10,926 nucleotides of DNA from Rhodoferax sp. Lineage in GTDB: Bacteria > Pseudomonadota > Gammaproteobacteria > Burkholderiales > Burkholderiaceae_C. The notes under the pieces were generated by a model. It saw only the letters and a list, made by a program, of their open reading frames with translations. It was not told where the DNA came from and ran no database searches. This document shows positions 1-6,052 of the stretch, in pieces. The stretch is from the NCBI GenBank assembly GCA_017880985.1, contig JADGRK010000052.1, forward strand, positions 1 to 10,926, written 5' to 3'. The translations under genes and the position numbers were made by a program. Positions within the stretch are counted from its first letter, which is position 1; each line of letters begins with the position of its first letter.

Positions 1-78
1 CGGCAAATGCAACGCCACCGACACCGGCAAATCGGCCAGTCGCGATTCGATTTTGTGGATCAGGTTTTCCATGCCCAT
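1..78 (-). CDS. 5' end of a gene cut by the window edge; possible cyclopropane-fatty-acyl-phospholipid synthase N-terminus
   Basis: Only about 26 codons are visible, running off the left edge on the minus strand. The reading starts at ATG 78 or ATG 72 and gives MGMENLIHKIESRL followed by ADLPVSVALHLP. An in-frame TGA at 105-103 closes the frame upstream, so the start must lie between there and position 72; there is no strong Shine-Dalgarno sequence. The pattern of a short amphipathic helix ending in RL, then LP-hydrophobic-LP, resembles the N-termini of SAM-dependent cyclopropane-fatty-acid synthases of Burkholderiales as I remember them. That would fit a lipid-themed neighbourhood, but the fragment holds no catalytic motif, so the assignment is tentative. 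It diverges from the aminopeptidase gene, leaving about 240 bp of shared upstream DNA. Confidence 0.4.
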   Translation of the reverse strand, partial: MGMENLIHKIESRLADLPVSVALHLP

Positions 79-317
79 TTCTATCAAGATCGACGGCACT
101 CGTCAAGCGCCAGTTCGTCATATTGACAGCCAGAGCATCCGATGGGTCCGTCATATCTTGCGAAAAATCAAACAAAATCCTCGTGGCAATTACCGGCAGT
201 TGATAATTCAACGTTTTTCCGGGAGCACGACGTGCACCTGGTCCGCTTGATAACGCGCCGCCGGCGTGGGACAGAAGCAAGCATTTAAACTGTGCCCTGC
301 CATGCACTAAAACCACC
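79..317. other. Divergent intergenic region with no convincing gene
   Basis: This stretch separates the left-edge minus-strand gene from the aminopeptidase. A plus-strand open frame at 53-250 has no family resemblance and no ribosome binding site, and it overlaps the left-edge gene, so I do not call it. A consensus-like TTGACA lies at 123-128 but has no acceptable -10 box 16-18 bp downstream. A short dyad, GTTGA at 199-203 and TCAAC at 208-212, is followed by a T-run at 214-218; the stem is AT-rich and weak. Promoters for both flanking genes presumably lie here but cannot be placed. Confidence 0.4.
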
Positions 318-1445
318 ATGTTGTCGATCCGTCAAGCTTTCTCGATAGCCGCTGGCAACTCGTTGCGTCCGCTGCGCTGGCCTATGGCGGCCCTTGCCTG
401 CGCGTTGATTTCCGCGGGCTGCGCCGACACAGCCTATTACTGGCAAGCGTTGGGTGGTCACCTGCAAATGATGCAGGCAACGCGGCCGATTGAGCGTTGG
501 TTGGCGGACGAACGGGTGGCGCCCGTATTGAAGCAGCGTCTGGTCCTGGCACAGCGAATTCGCAGCTTTGCTGTCACTGAAATGGGCTTGCCTGCCAATG
601 CCAGTTACCACCGTTACGCCGATGTGCAGCGGCGCTCGATCGTATGGAACGTGGTGGCGGCGCCCGAGTTTTCCTTGACGCTCAAAACCTGGTGTTTCCC
701 GGTGGCCGGCTGTGTCGGTTACCGGGGTTATTTTCAGGAGGCCGAGGCGCGGGCTCAAGCCCAGGCGTTGGCCGCCACCGGGCTGGAGGTCAACGTCTAT
801 GGCGTACCGGCCTACTCCACGCTGGGCTGGCTGAACTGGGCCGGCGGCGACCCGCTGCTCAACACCTTCATCAACTACCCTGAAGGTGAGCTCGCGCGCA
901 TGATTTTTCATGAACTGGCGCATCAGGTGCTGTATGTCCAGGACGACACGGTATTCAACGAATCATTTGCCACCGCGGTGGAGCGGATCGGTGGCGAGCG
1001 CTGGCTCACGCTGCACGGCTCGCCGAGCGCGCAGCAAGCCTATGCGGCCTTCGACGCACGGCGTCGGCAACTGCGTTCGCTGGCGCTCGCCACGCGCACC
1101 AGACTGGCTCAAATTTATAAATCAAATCAGGCTCTAGCGCTTGATAGACAAGCGCAAGCGGCTATGAAACATATAGCAATGCAGGATTTTCGTGATGACT
1201 ATGCCCGGCTCAAGACGAGCTGGGGCGGCTACGCCGGTTACGACCGCTGGGTGGCCGGTGCCAACAATGCGGCGTTCGGCGCGCAGGCTGCCTACGACGA
1301 GCTGGTACCGGCTTTTGAGGCTTTGTTTGAGCGCCAGGGTCGCGATTGGCGGCGCTTCTATGATGCGGTCAAACGCTTGTCAAAACTGCCCCGACTGGAG
1401 CGGGCACAAGCCTTGCAAGATTCAATGGAGCAACACCATGTCTGA
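318..1445 (+). CDS. Predicted zinc aminopeptidase lipoprotein (DUF2265 / PF10023 family)
   Basis: A 375-residue protein matching the PF10023 'putative aminopeptidase' family, usually about 350-370 residues. The gluzincin motif HELAH is at residues 198-202, and NESFATAVE (214-222) supplies the likely third zinc ligand, Glu222, one helix later. Other family hallmarks are YYWQ near residue 40, WNVVAAPE, WCFPVAGCVGYRGYF, and SWGGYAGYD in the C-terminal part. A hydrophobic segment at about 21-33 ends in SAGC with Cys35, which suggests a lipoprotein signal and a periplasmic, membrane-anchored enzyme. The N-region is long, with several Arg, and ATG 318 has no clear Shine-Dalgarno sequence; Met23 is an alternative start that still keeps the signal. 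Residues 265-288 are encoded by an AT-richer repeat (see the repeat entry). The substrate is unknown. The last codons overlap the start of the next gene, so the two are probably co-transcribed. Confidence 0.85.
   Translation: MLSIRQAFSIAAGNSLRPLRWPMAALACALISAGCADTAYYWQALGGHLQMMQATRPIERWLADERVAPVLKQRLVLAQRIRSFAVTEMGLPANASYHRYADVQRRSIVWNVVAAPEFSLTLKTWCFPVAGCVGYRGYFQEAEARAQAQALAATGLEVNVYGVPAYSTLGWLNWAGGDPLLNTFINYPEGELARMIFHELAHQVLYVQDDTVFNESFATAVERIGGERWLTLHGSPSAQQAYAAFDARRRQLRSLALATRTRLAQIYKSNQALALDRQAQAAMKHIAMQDFRDDYARLKTSWGGYAGYDRWVAGANNAAFGAQAAYDELVPAFEALFERQGRDWRRFYDAVKRLSKLPRLERAQALQDSMEQHHV
1111..1180 (+). repeat. Comamonadaceae-type short repeat embedded in the aminopeptidase coding sequence
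   Basis: This segment is visibly more AT-rich than the flanking coding DNA. Its core is a hairpin: GCGCTTG at 1137-1143, a 5-nt loop, and the exact complement CAAGCGC at 1149-1155. Flanks of the type AAATCAGGCTCTA on the left and GCGGCTATGAAA on the right match, from memory, a short repeat scattered in many copies through Rhodoferax, Polaromonas and Acidovorax genomes, usually between genes. Here it is translated in frame with no stop and encodes about residues 265-288 of the aminopeptidase. The hairpin is seen directly; membership of the dispersed family is recall, not a search result. Confidence 0.6.
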
Positions 1446-1782
1446 TCTTCATATCCTGCGCGAACATGCGCTGGGGCTGGCAAAGGCGCGCAAGATTGCC
1501 TTCAAGTGGGCGGAACACGCCGAGCAGGAGTTCGGCATGAACTGCACTTATGAAGAAGGTGATGCACAAGACCAGGTGTGTTTCACCCGCTCTGGTTTTA
1601 ATGGCAGTTTGTTGGTTACCAAAGACAAGTTTGAACTGAACGCGAAGCTTGGCTTTCTGGTGGGCGCGTTCAAAGGCCGGATTGAGAGCGAAATCGTCAA
1701 AAATCTGGACGACTTGCTGGCACCCAAGGCCAGGGCCAACCCCGGGCCTGGCGTGAAAACTCACGCAAACAAGAAAAAATGA
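1438..1782 (+). CDS. Polyhydroxyalkanoic acid system / PHA-granule-associated protein (TIGR02610 family)
   Basis: A 114-residue protein. ATG 1438 lies inside the last codons of the aminopeptidase (8-bp overlap), which suggests translational coupling. The frame stays open upstream to 1192 or beyond, but that part is the shadow of the aminopeptidase; the family N-terminus (hydrophobic-HI-x-R-x-H-x-LGL-x-x-A) begins at MSDLHILREHALGLAKAR. The family signature near the end, KLGFLVGAFKGRIESEI followed by LDDLL, is clear. The protein finishes in a Lys-rich tail (HANKKK). Family members lie near PHA synthesis genes and are named after PHA granules, but their biochemical role is poorly known. It fits with the phasin, the PhaD-like regulator and the storage-lipid enzymes further along the window. 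Confidence 0.85.
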   Translation: MSDLHILREHALGLAKARKIAFKWAEHAEQEFGMNCTYEEGDAQDQVCFTRSGFNGSLLVTKDKFELNAKLGFLVGAFKGRIESEIVKNLDDLLAPKARANPGPGVKTHANKKK

Positions 1783-1951
1783 GATTCGAGGCGTTTACAC
1801 AAAATCGCATTTTGACATCAATTTGATACACACAGGCGGCACAGTCCGGTTTATCCTGACCAGTCGGCATGACCTCAAGCGGCCGTCAAGGCGAGAACGC
1901 CATGAAGTCAGAGCACCGAGCCCGTCTTGCCCACAACAGGAGAAAAGCGAT

Positions 1952-2416
1952 ATGAATCCTAACCCTACCCCCAAGCCAGCCGATTCAACCCAATTGGGCT
2001 GCCAAGTGTCGGAACTGTCGATCGCACAACTGGTCGGCCAGGTCTATGAGGCGGCACCCCCAACCCTGCGAGGCCGCTTGCTGGAGCATCTGATGAGGCC
2101 ATTGGGTGTGCTGTCACTGCTTGCCGTGGCCAATGGCATCTTTGCCAAGATCCGGTTTCGTGGCGGGTGGCCAGACTTGCACGTTCGACTTGAGGATGCA
2201 CAGAACGTGCAAGCCAGTGATGTCATCACCTTGGTCAGCTACGTTCAGCAAGTCAGCGTGCACGCCGTCGATGGTTTGGCCGACATGCTCGCGGCCTCCC
2301 CGGTGATGATGAGTTCGGCCGCCGCTGCGCTGCTGATGACGGTGCTTGTACAGCGCGCCCGGACCCGTCGCGCCACCGACGGGCAGGCAGGCGATTCGTT
2401 TGCGACAGCGCGCTGA
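1952..2416 (+). CDS. Conserved hypothetical protein with two hydrophobic segments
   Basis: A 154-residue protein of unknown function. I chose ATG 1952 because it follows an AGGAG at 1938-1942 at about 9 bp; the frame is open further upstream (from 1823), but that part is low-complexity Arg-rich sequence with no ribosome binding site. Residues 33-66 (YEAAPPTLRGRLLEHLMRP, then a hydrophobic LGVLSLLAVANGIFAK) look conserved and could be a membrane-associating helix. A second hydrophobic stretch spans about 117-134, followed by a basic end (QRARTRR). I believe similar proteins are common as unannotated genes in Burkholderiales, but I cannot name a function. It is separated from the PHA-granule gene by about 170 bp and may have its own promoter. 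Confidence 0.75.
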   Translation: MNPNPTPKPADSTQLGCQVSELSIAQLVGQVYEAAPPTLRGRLLEHLMRPLGVLSLLAVANGIFAKIRFRGGWPDLHVRLEDAQNVQASDVITLVSYVQQVSVHAVDGLADMLAASPVMMSSAAAALLMTVLVQRARTRRATDGQAGDSFATAR

Positions 2417-2503
2417 CCGGTGGTTCCGCAGCGGGCTACCCTGCCCCATGAACCCCAGAGAAATGTCGATGAATTCAGCTTGCGCATATCCCACTTGGGC
2501 TGA

Positions 2504-2521
2504 AGGCAAGATACCTTGCCT
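2504..2521. terminator. Hairpin between convergent genes, possible bidirectional terminator
   Basis: AGGCAAG at 2504-2510 and CTTGCCT at 2515-2521 form a perfect 7-bp stem with a 4-nt loop. It lies in the 110-bp gap between the ends of the hypothetical gene (plus) and the DUF2132 gene (minus), where a terminator is expected. No good U-tract follows on either strand, so intrinsic termination would be weak. Confidence 0.4.
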
Positions 2522-2526
2522 GTCAG

Positions 2527-2799
2527 TTAGTCATGCGCAGATTGACGGCGCTGCTCACGCAGCATGAAGAGGTAAAGCCCCTCCACCTTGTCGCGCGCCC
2601 AGGGTGTCTTGCGTAAAAACTTCAGGCTCGAGGTGATGCTGGGCTCGTGCGTGAAGCTGCGCACCGCAATGCGCTCGCCCAAGCCGGCCCAGCCATAGTG
2701 CGCCACCAGCGCCGTCAAAATCGCCTCCAGGGTGATGCCGTGCAGCGGGTTGCGCGGCTGGCGCGACGCATCGATCCGGGTTGAAGGCGTGGTCGGCAT
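2527..2799 (-). CDS. DUF2132 / VF530 family small protein
   Basis: A 90-residue protein whose residues 17-76 match the VF530 (DUF2132) family almost end to end: NPLHGITLEAIL, then LVAHYGWAGLGERI, then SFTHEPSITSSLKFLRKTPWARDKVEGLYL. The family takes its name from a Vibrio fischeri protein with a solved structure; a DNA-binding role has been proposed from the fold but is not firmly established. It is the last gene of a minus-strand operon, two codons after the CBS-like gene and in the same frame. No good Shine-Dalgarno sequence precedes ATG 2799, so it may depend on coupling to the upstream gene. Its link to lipid metabolism, if any, is by location only. Confidence 0.85.
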   Translation of the reverse strand: MPTTPSTRIDASRQPRNPLHGITLEAILTALVAHYGWAGLGERIAVRSFTHEPSITSSLKFLRKTPWARDKVEGLYLFMLREQRRQSAHD

Positions 2800-2805
2800 G
2801 CGGCA

Positions 2806-3177
2806 CTAGACTTGCGGCATCACTTCCATCACGGCCCGACCCAATTGCCGCTCCAGTTGGGTCAGTGAAACGACGCCCCGAATGCGCGCAGCCCCTTGGC
2901 CGGAGGCGGCTTGCACCACCAGCAAATGGCTGCGCTGGAGCTTCTTGAAGGTAGCGACAAGCACAAACAAGGACCGAACGCCATGATGAATCATCACCTG
3001 TTCGGCCCGGTCAAGCGTCGTGCCTGGATCGATCGTCGCTGCCTTGACTTGAGCCAGGTCGGTCATCACTTCAATCCCGGGAGACGCCAGCGTCACAGCG
3101 CCGTGCACCTTGGGCTGGGCCTGCGGAATACAGGTGTTCTCCGGAAAGCGAAAGGTCGAAAGTGCAGATTCTTTCAT
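2806..3177 (-). CDS. Single CBS-domain-like small protein
   Basis: A 123-residue protein. Residues 36-71 (EVMTDLAQVKAATIDPGTTLDRAEQVMIHHGVRSLFVL in outline) match the first half of the small CBS-domain proteins common in betaproteobacteria: VMTD, then V-x-A-x-TI-x-P, then the 'A-x-x-x-M-x-x-x-GVR' helix. The second half (HLLVVQA, then RIRGVVSLTQLERQLG) looks like the closing strand-turn-strand-helix of a CBS motif. Between them sits an unusual insertion, about residues 72-83 (LVATFKKLQRS), which may weaken or alter nucleotide binding. CBS domains commonly bind AMP, ATP or SAM as sensors; the ligand here is unknown. An AGGAG lies 8 bp before ATG 3177. It is the middle gene between ACBP (21 bp upstream) and DUF2132. 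Confidence 0.7.
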   Translation of the reverse strand: MKESALSTFRFPENTCIPQAQPKVHGAVTLASPGIEVMTDLAQVKAATIDPGTTLDRAEQVMIHHGVRSLFVLVATFKKLQRSHLLVVQAASGQGAARIRGVVSLTQLERQLGRAVMEVMPQV

Positions 3178-3198
3178 CGGGCGGTCTCCTGGGTTGGC

Positions 3199-3453
3199 TC
3201 AGCTCAGCGACTCAATCAGGTCGATGTACTGCTGCATCGCGTCCTGGTTGCTGGTGCCTTTCAGCCCATTCCAGGCTTCCCATTTGGCACGACCCACCAT
3301 GTCCCCGAAACCTGGCTTATTGTCACTGTTGTCACCCACGCTGGCTTGCTTGAACAAAGCGTAGATCTTCAGCAGTGTGGCATTGTCCGGGCGCTCAGTC
3401 AGGTTTTTTGAATTGGCAGCGGCGGCATCAAATTGTTTTTGCAGGTCAGACAT
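3199..3453 (-). CDS. Acyl-CoA-binding protein (ACBP)
   Basis: An 84-residue protein of typical ACBP length (about 85-90) with the whole four-helix family pattern. Visible signatures are KIYALFKQASVGD (residues 29-41) and GRAKWEAWNGLKG (54-66), then a Tyr at 76. The residues that bind CoA in well-studied ACBPs correspond to Tyr31, Lys35, Lys57 and Tyr76. ACBPs are cytosolic carriers that hold long-chain acyl-CoA and hand it to enzymes; they are scattered among proteobacteria. A GGAG lies about 6 bp before ATG 3453. It is the first gene of a minus-strand operon and diverges from the WS/DGAT gene over a roughly 100-bp shared upstream region, a natural arrangement for a carrier and an acyl-CoA-consuming enzyme. 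Confidence 0.93.
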   Translation of the reverse strand: MSDLQKQFDAAAANSKNLTERPDNATLLKIYALFKQASVGDNSDNKPGFGDMVGRAKWEAWNGLKGTSNQDAMQQYIDLIESLS

Positions 3454-3499
3454 GATTTTCTCCAGATTGTGGGAATACCCGACACACTCGTTGTATCAG

Positions 3500-3531
3500 G
3501 GCCGTATCTTATGGCCGTTTTGACCGCAAAA
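3500..3531. promoter_or_regulatory. Two adjacent dyads in the ACBP / WS-DGAT divergent promoter region
   Basis: The first dyad is GGCCGTA (3500-3506), a 3-bp centre, and TATGGCC (3510-3516), with 6 of 7 positions symmetric. The second is TTTTG (3518-3522), a 4-bp centre, and CAAAA (3527-3531), perfectly symmetric. They sit between the start codons at 3453 and 3557, where an operator controlling both genes would be expected. The regulator is not identified; the PhaD-like TetR protein of this window is one candidate. This is inference from symmetry and position. Confidence 0.35.
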
Positions 3532-3556
3532 TGGAGGCCTGCCCCAAGGAGTGTTT

Positions 3557-5140
3557 ATGGTTACCCGAATCAGCGCCCAAAAAGTCGCTAACAAGTCGGC
3601 AAGAAAAGTCGTACCTCACCTGGCTGCGTCATTGGCTCAAGAAGACGTGCCGCATGCCGTTGACGTCACGCCGGGGGTTGTCGCTGAGCGCATGAGCAAG
3701 GTGGATACCGCTTGGCTGCGCATGGATTCGCCGAGCAATTTGATGCTGATCGTGGGCGTCTGGATCATCAAGCCGGGCGTCAGTTACCCGGCGGCCTGCC
3801 AGCGCATTGAGGAGCGCCTGCTCAAATACCCGCGTTTTGGCCAGCTGGTGCAGCAAGACGCCACCGGTGCCACCTGGGTCCGCGATCAAGACTTTGACAT
3901 TGAACGCCACGTGGTGCGTGAGAAGCTGGCGCCGGCGGCCAGGGGCTGCGAACAGCAGGCATTGCAGGACCGGCTGGCAGCGCTGGCGATGCAGCCACTC
4001 GACATGAATCATCCCTTGTGGGAGTTCCGGCTGGTCGAAGACTATGAGGGTGGCTCCGCGCTGATCGCGCGCATCCACCATTGCATTGCCGACGGGCTGG
4101 CCCTGATTGCGGTCACGCAATCGATGGTCGATGGTGGCGCTGCACCGCCGCAGCGCGCCACCAAAAAGTCGCGCCAAGGCGGACTCGAAGGTGCCGAGGA
4201 CTGGATTGCCGGCACGCTGATTCGGCCATTCACCGATTTGACGGTGAAAGCGCTGGGAGCCGCCGGTAACGGAGCTGTCAACGCCATGGGAATGATGGTC
4301 GAGCCGCAAAAAGGCCTTGAGAAGGGCCTTGAGAAGGGCCTCGAAAAGGGTTTCGCCGGTTCATTCGAATTGGCCAAAATGGCCTATCAAGTGGTGCGCG
4401 ACGGTGCCGCGTTGGCGCTCATGCCCGATGACTCACCGACGCGCCTTAAAGGCACGCCCGGTAACAGCAAGCGAGTGGCCTGGTGCCAGCCGATTCCGCT
4501 CCACGATGTGAAGGCGGTAGGTCGCGCCCTGAACTGCTCTATCAACGACGTGTTGCTGAGCTGCGTGGCAGGCGCTGTTGGGGAGTACCTCAAGTCGTTT
4601 GGCGACGAGGTTGCAGGCAAGGAAATTCGGGCCATGGTGCCGGTGAATTTGCGTCCGATGGAAGAAGCCTACAAATTGGGCAACCGTTTTGGCCTGGCAC
4701 CAGTGGTGTTGCCGATCGGCATGGAGAACCCGGTGGAGCGGGTGTTTGAGGTGCGCCGCCGCATGGGCGACATGAAGGGCAGTTTGCAACCCTTGATGGC
4801 ATTCGGTTTGCTGGCGGTGGCGGGGCTGCTGATCAAGTCAGCGCAAGACGCCATGCTCAGCCTGTTCTCCAAAAAAACCACGGCCGTCATGACCAACGTG
4901 CCCGGGCCGCGTGACAAGCTCAAGTTTTGTGGTGCCACCCTGGAGCAAAGCCTGTTCTGGGTGCCTCAGTCCGGCACGGTGGGGCTGGGTGTCTCGATTT
5001 TGAGTTATGGCGGCGGTGTGCAGTTTGGTGTCATCAGCGACACCACGTTGTGTCCGGATCCGCAAAAAATCATCGACAAGTTTGAGCCTGAATTTGCCAA
5101 ACTGACTTTGCTGACCTTGATGTTGCCGTGGGGTAAGTGA
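3557..5140 (+). CDS. Wax ester synthase / acyl-CoA:diacylglycerol acyltransferase (WS/DGAT)
   Basis: A 527-residue enzyme of the bifunctional WS/DGAT family, which esterifies acyl-CoA with fatty alcohols (wax esters) or diacylglycerol (triacylglycerol) at the inner face of the cytoplasmic membrane. The catalytic HHxxxDG motif is HHCIADG at residues 174-180, His175 being the expected base. Other hallmarks are PLWE (153-156), SINDVLLSCVAGA (328-340), MVPVNLRP (360-367) and TNVPGP (446-451) with the C-terminal WS/DGAT domain to the end. ATG 3557 is chosen because AAGGAG (3546-3551) lies 5 bp upstream; a GTG at 3551 overlaps that site. The family core (MSKVDTAWLRMDSPSN) begins at Met46, so there is a 45-residue basic N-terminal extension. 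Residues 252-263 are a KGLE triple repeat in the linker. It diverges from ACBP. Confidence 0.95.
   Translation: MVTRISAQKVANKSARKVVPHLAASLAQEDVPHAVDVTPGVVAERMSKVDTAWLRMDSPSNLMLIVGVWIIKPGVSYPAACQRIEERLLKYPRFGQLVQQDATGATWVRDQDFDIERHVVREKLAPAARGCEQQALQDRLAALAMQPLDMNHPLWEFRLVEDYEGGSALIARIHHCIADGLALIAVTQSMVDGGAAPPQRATKKSRQGGLEGAEDWIAGTLIRPFTDLTVKALGAAGNGAVNAMGMMVEPQKGLEKGLEKGLEKGFAGSFELAKMAYQVVRDGAALALMPDDSPTRLKGTPGNSKRVAWCQPIPLHDVKAVGRALNCSINDVLLSCVAGAVGEYLKSFGDEVAGKEIRAMVPVNLRPMEEAYKLGNRFGLAPVVLPIGMENPVERVFEVRRRMGDMKGSLQPLMAFGLLAVAGLLIKSAQDAMLSLFSKKTTAVMTNVPGPRDKLKFCGATLEQSLFWVPQSGTVGLGVSILSYGGGVQFGVISDTTLCPDPQKIIDKFEPEFAKLTLLTLMLPWGK
4310..4345 (+). repeat. 12-bp tandem repeat (three copies) in WS/DGAT
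   Basis: Three head-to-tail 12-bp units of the type AARGGCCTYGAR encode KGLE-KGLE-KGLE (residues 252-263); a fourth, degenerate unit (AAGGGTTTC) encodes KGF. The unit keeps the reading frame, so copy-number changes by slippage would only lengthen or shorten the charged helix between the catalytic N-domain and the C-domain. Confidence 0.9.
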
Positions 5141-5170
5141 ACGAGTGGTAGGGTCAACTTCAGTCGGCCT

Positions 5171-5188
5171 GGCAGACTAAAGTCTGCC
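5171..5188. repeat. Perfect hairpin between convergent genes; REP-like element or terminator
   Basis: GGCAGACT (5171-5178) and AGTCTGCC (5181-5188) are exact complements separated by AA. The hairpin sits midway in the 89-bp gap between the ends of WS/DGAT (plus) and the TPR gene (minus). No U-tract follows on either strand. The flanking CCCAC and the GACT/AGTC stem resemble repetitive extragenic palindromes I have seen in other proteobacteria, but no second full copy occurs in this window. Confidence 0.5.
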
Positions 5189-5229
5189 CCACAAGGAACC
5201 AGGATCACAGGAAGCTGAGTAGTTGCAAA

Positions 5230-6006
5230 TTATCGGTCTTCCAGCTCGACTTTGGCCATCTCCACATCGAGCCGTTCCACGGCATCCATGGGCTTGGCGG
5301 CCGCCGCTTGCTGGTACAGCCGGGTCGCCTCGTTCATCATTTTTTCGCCGTCGAGCATCACCATGGCATTGGCGTATTCAATCATGCCCAGCGCTGACTC
5401 GAAGTTCAGTTTGAGGGCTTGCTGGAGCAAGCTCAGGCCGGTATCTTTCCTGGCGCCGTAGGTCATGCCGCCAATGAGCGTGCCTACTTTGTCGATCACC
5501 TCGGCGTGAAACGCGCCCAAGGCAATGTGGGCATCGGCGTGCTTGGGCTCAATTTTTATAACCGCTTCGAGCTCATTTTTGACCTTGCTGCCAAGCCCTT
5601 GCGCCAGCGCTTTGGCCACGCTGATGCCCTGGCTGTAGCGGCCCAGGGCGTAAGCCTGCCAGTACAGCGCGTTAAAGTTTAGTGGGTCGTCGGCGACTTG
5701 GGTCGCAGCCCGATTGGCGACTTCGAGGTAAAGGTCGAGCCGGGTTTTTTCTTTCTGTTCCAGGTAAGTGGCGTAAATGCAGGCCGCCTTGTTGGCCACG
5801 GTGAGGCCGGCACCCCCAATCTTCAGCCCCATTTCCATCGCCTGCTGGAACTCACCGCTATGAAACAGCGCCCACGCTTGCAGCACCTTGGTGTCTTTGG
5901 GTAGCGGTTCAGCATCGCCGACATGCAGCCGTGCCCAGTTTTTTTTAACACTGGCTGCGGTAAAAACATAATCACCCGGGTAGGGAAAAGCGGTCCATTG
6001 GGTCAT
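5230..6006 (-). CDS. Tetratricopeptide-repeat-like protein of unknown function
   Basis: A 258-residue, all-helical protein with TPR-like helix pairs: about residues 40-62 (VLQAWALFHSGEFQQAMEMG), 75-100, 113-130 (ALYWQAYALGRYSQGISVA), 143-170 (LEAVIKIEPKHADAHIALGAFH) and 187-235 (LLQQALKLNFESALGMIEYA, then EATRLYQQAAAAKP). No signal peptide or membrane segment is seen, so it is probably a cytoplasmic scaffold or adaptor. AAGGAG at 6013-6018 lies about 6 bp before ATG 6006. It follows the TetR gene by 46 bp and is likely the last gene of the patatin-tetR-TPR operon, which suggests a partner role in lipid storage or its control; nothing in the sequence names the partner. Confidence 0.8.
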   Translation of the reverse strand: MTQWTAFPYPGDYVFTAASVKKNWARLHVGDAEPLPKDTKVLQAWALFHSGEFQQAMEMGLKIGGAGLTVANKAACIYATYLEQKEKTRLDLYLEVANRAATQVADDPLNFNALYWQAYALGRYSQGISVAKALAQGLGSKVKNELEAVIKIEPKHADAHIALGAFHAEVIDKVGTLIGGMTYGARKDTGLSLLQQALKLNFESALGMIEYANAMVMLDGEKMMNEATRLYQQAAAAKPMDAVERLDVEMAKVELEDR

Positions 6007-6052
6007 TCTTGTCTCCTTTAACCGGTATGACCAGCTTGCTACTTGACGGCAG

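Noticed and set aside
123..128. Consensus-like TTGACA as a promoter for the aminopeptidase
   Set aside because: No -10-like hexamer at 16-18 bp; the nearest, TCATAT at 151-156, is 22 bp away.
53..250. Plus-strand open frame of 65 codons upstream of the aminopeptidase
   Set aside because: No family resemblance, no ribosome binding site, and it overlaps the minus-strand left-edge gene start.
260..273. GTGGGACAGA near 264 as a third copy of the TCTG(C/T)CCCAC string
   Set aside because: Only about 10 bases match and no hairpin is present, so chance is a sufficient explanation.
285..923. Minus-strand open frame opposite the aminopeptidase
   Set aside because: Shadow of the HELAH-containing gene, low-complexity composition, no recognisable domain.
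1812..1817. TTGACA upstream of the hypothetical gene as a -35 box
   Set aside because: The sequence 17 bp downstream is GC-rich (GGCGGC) and no suitable -10 was found.
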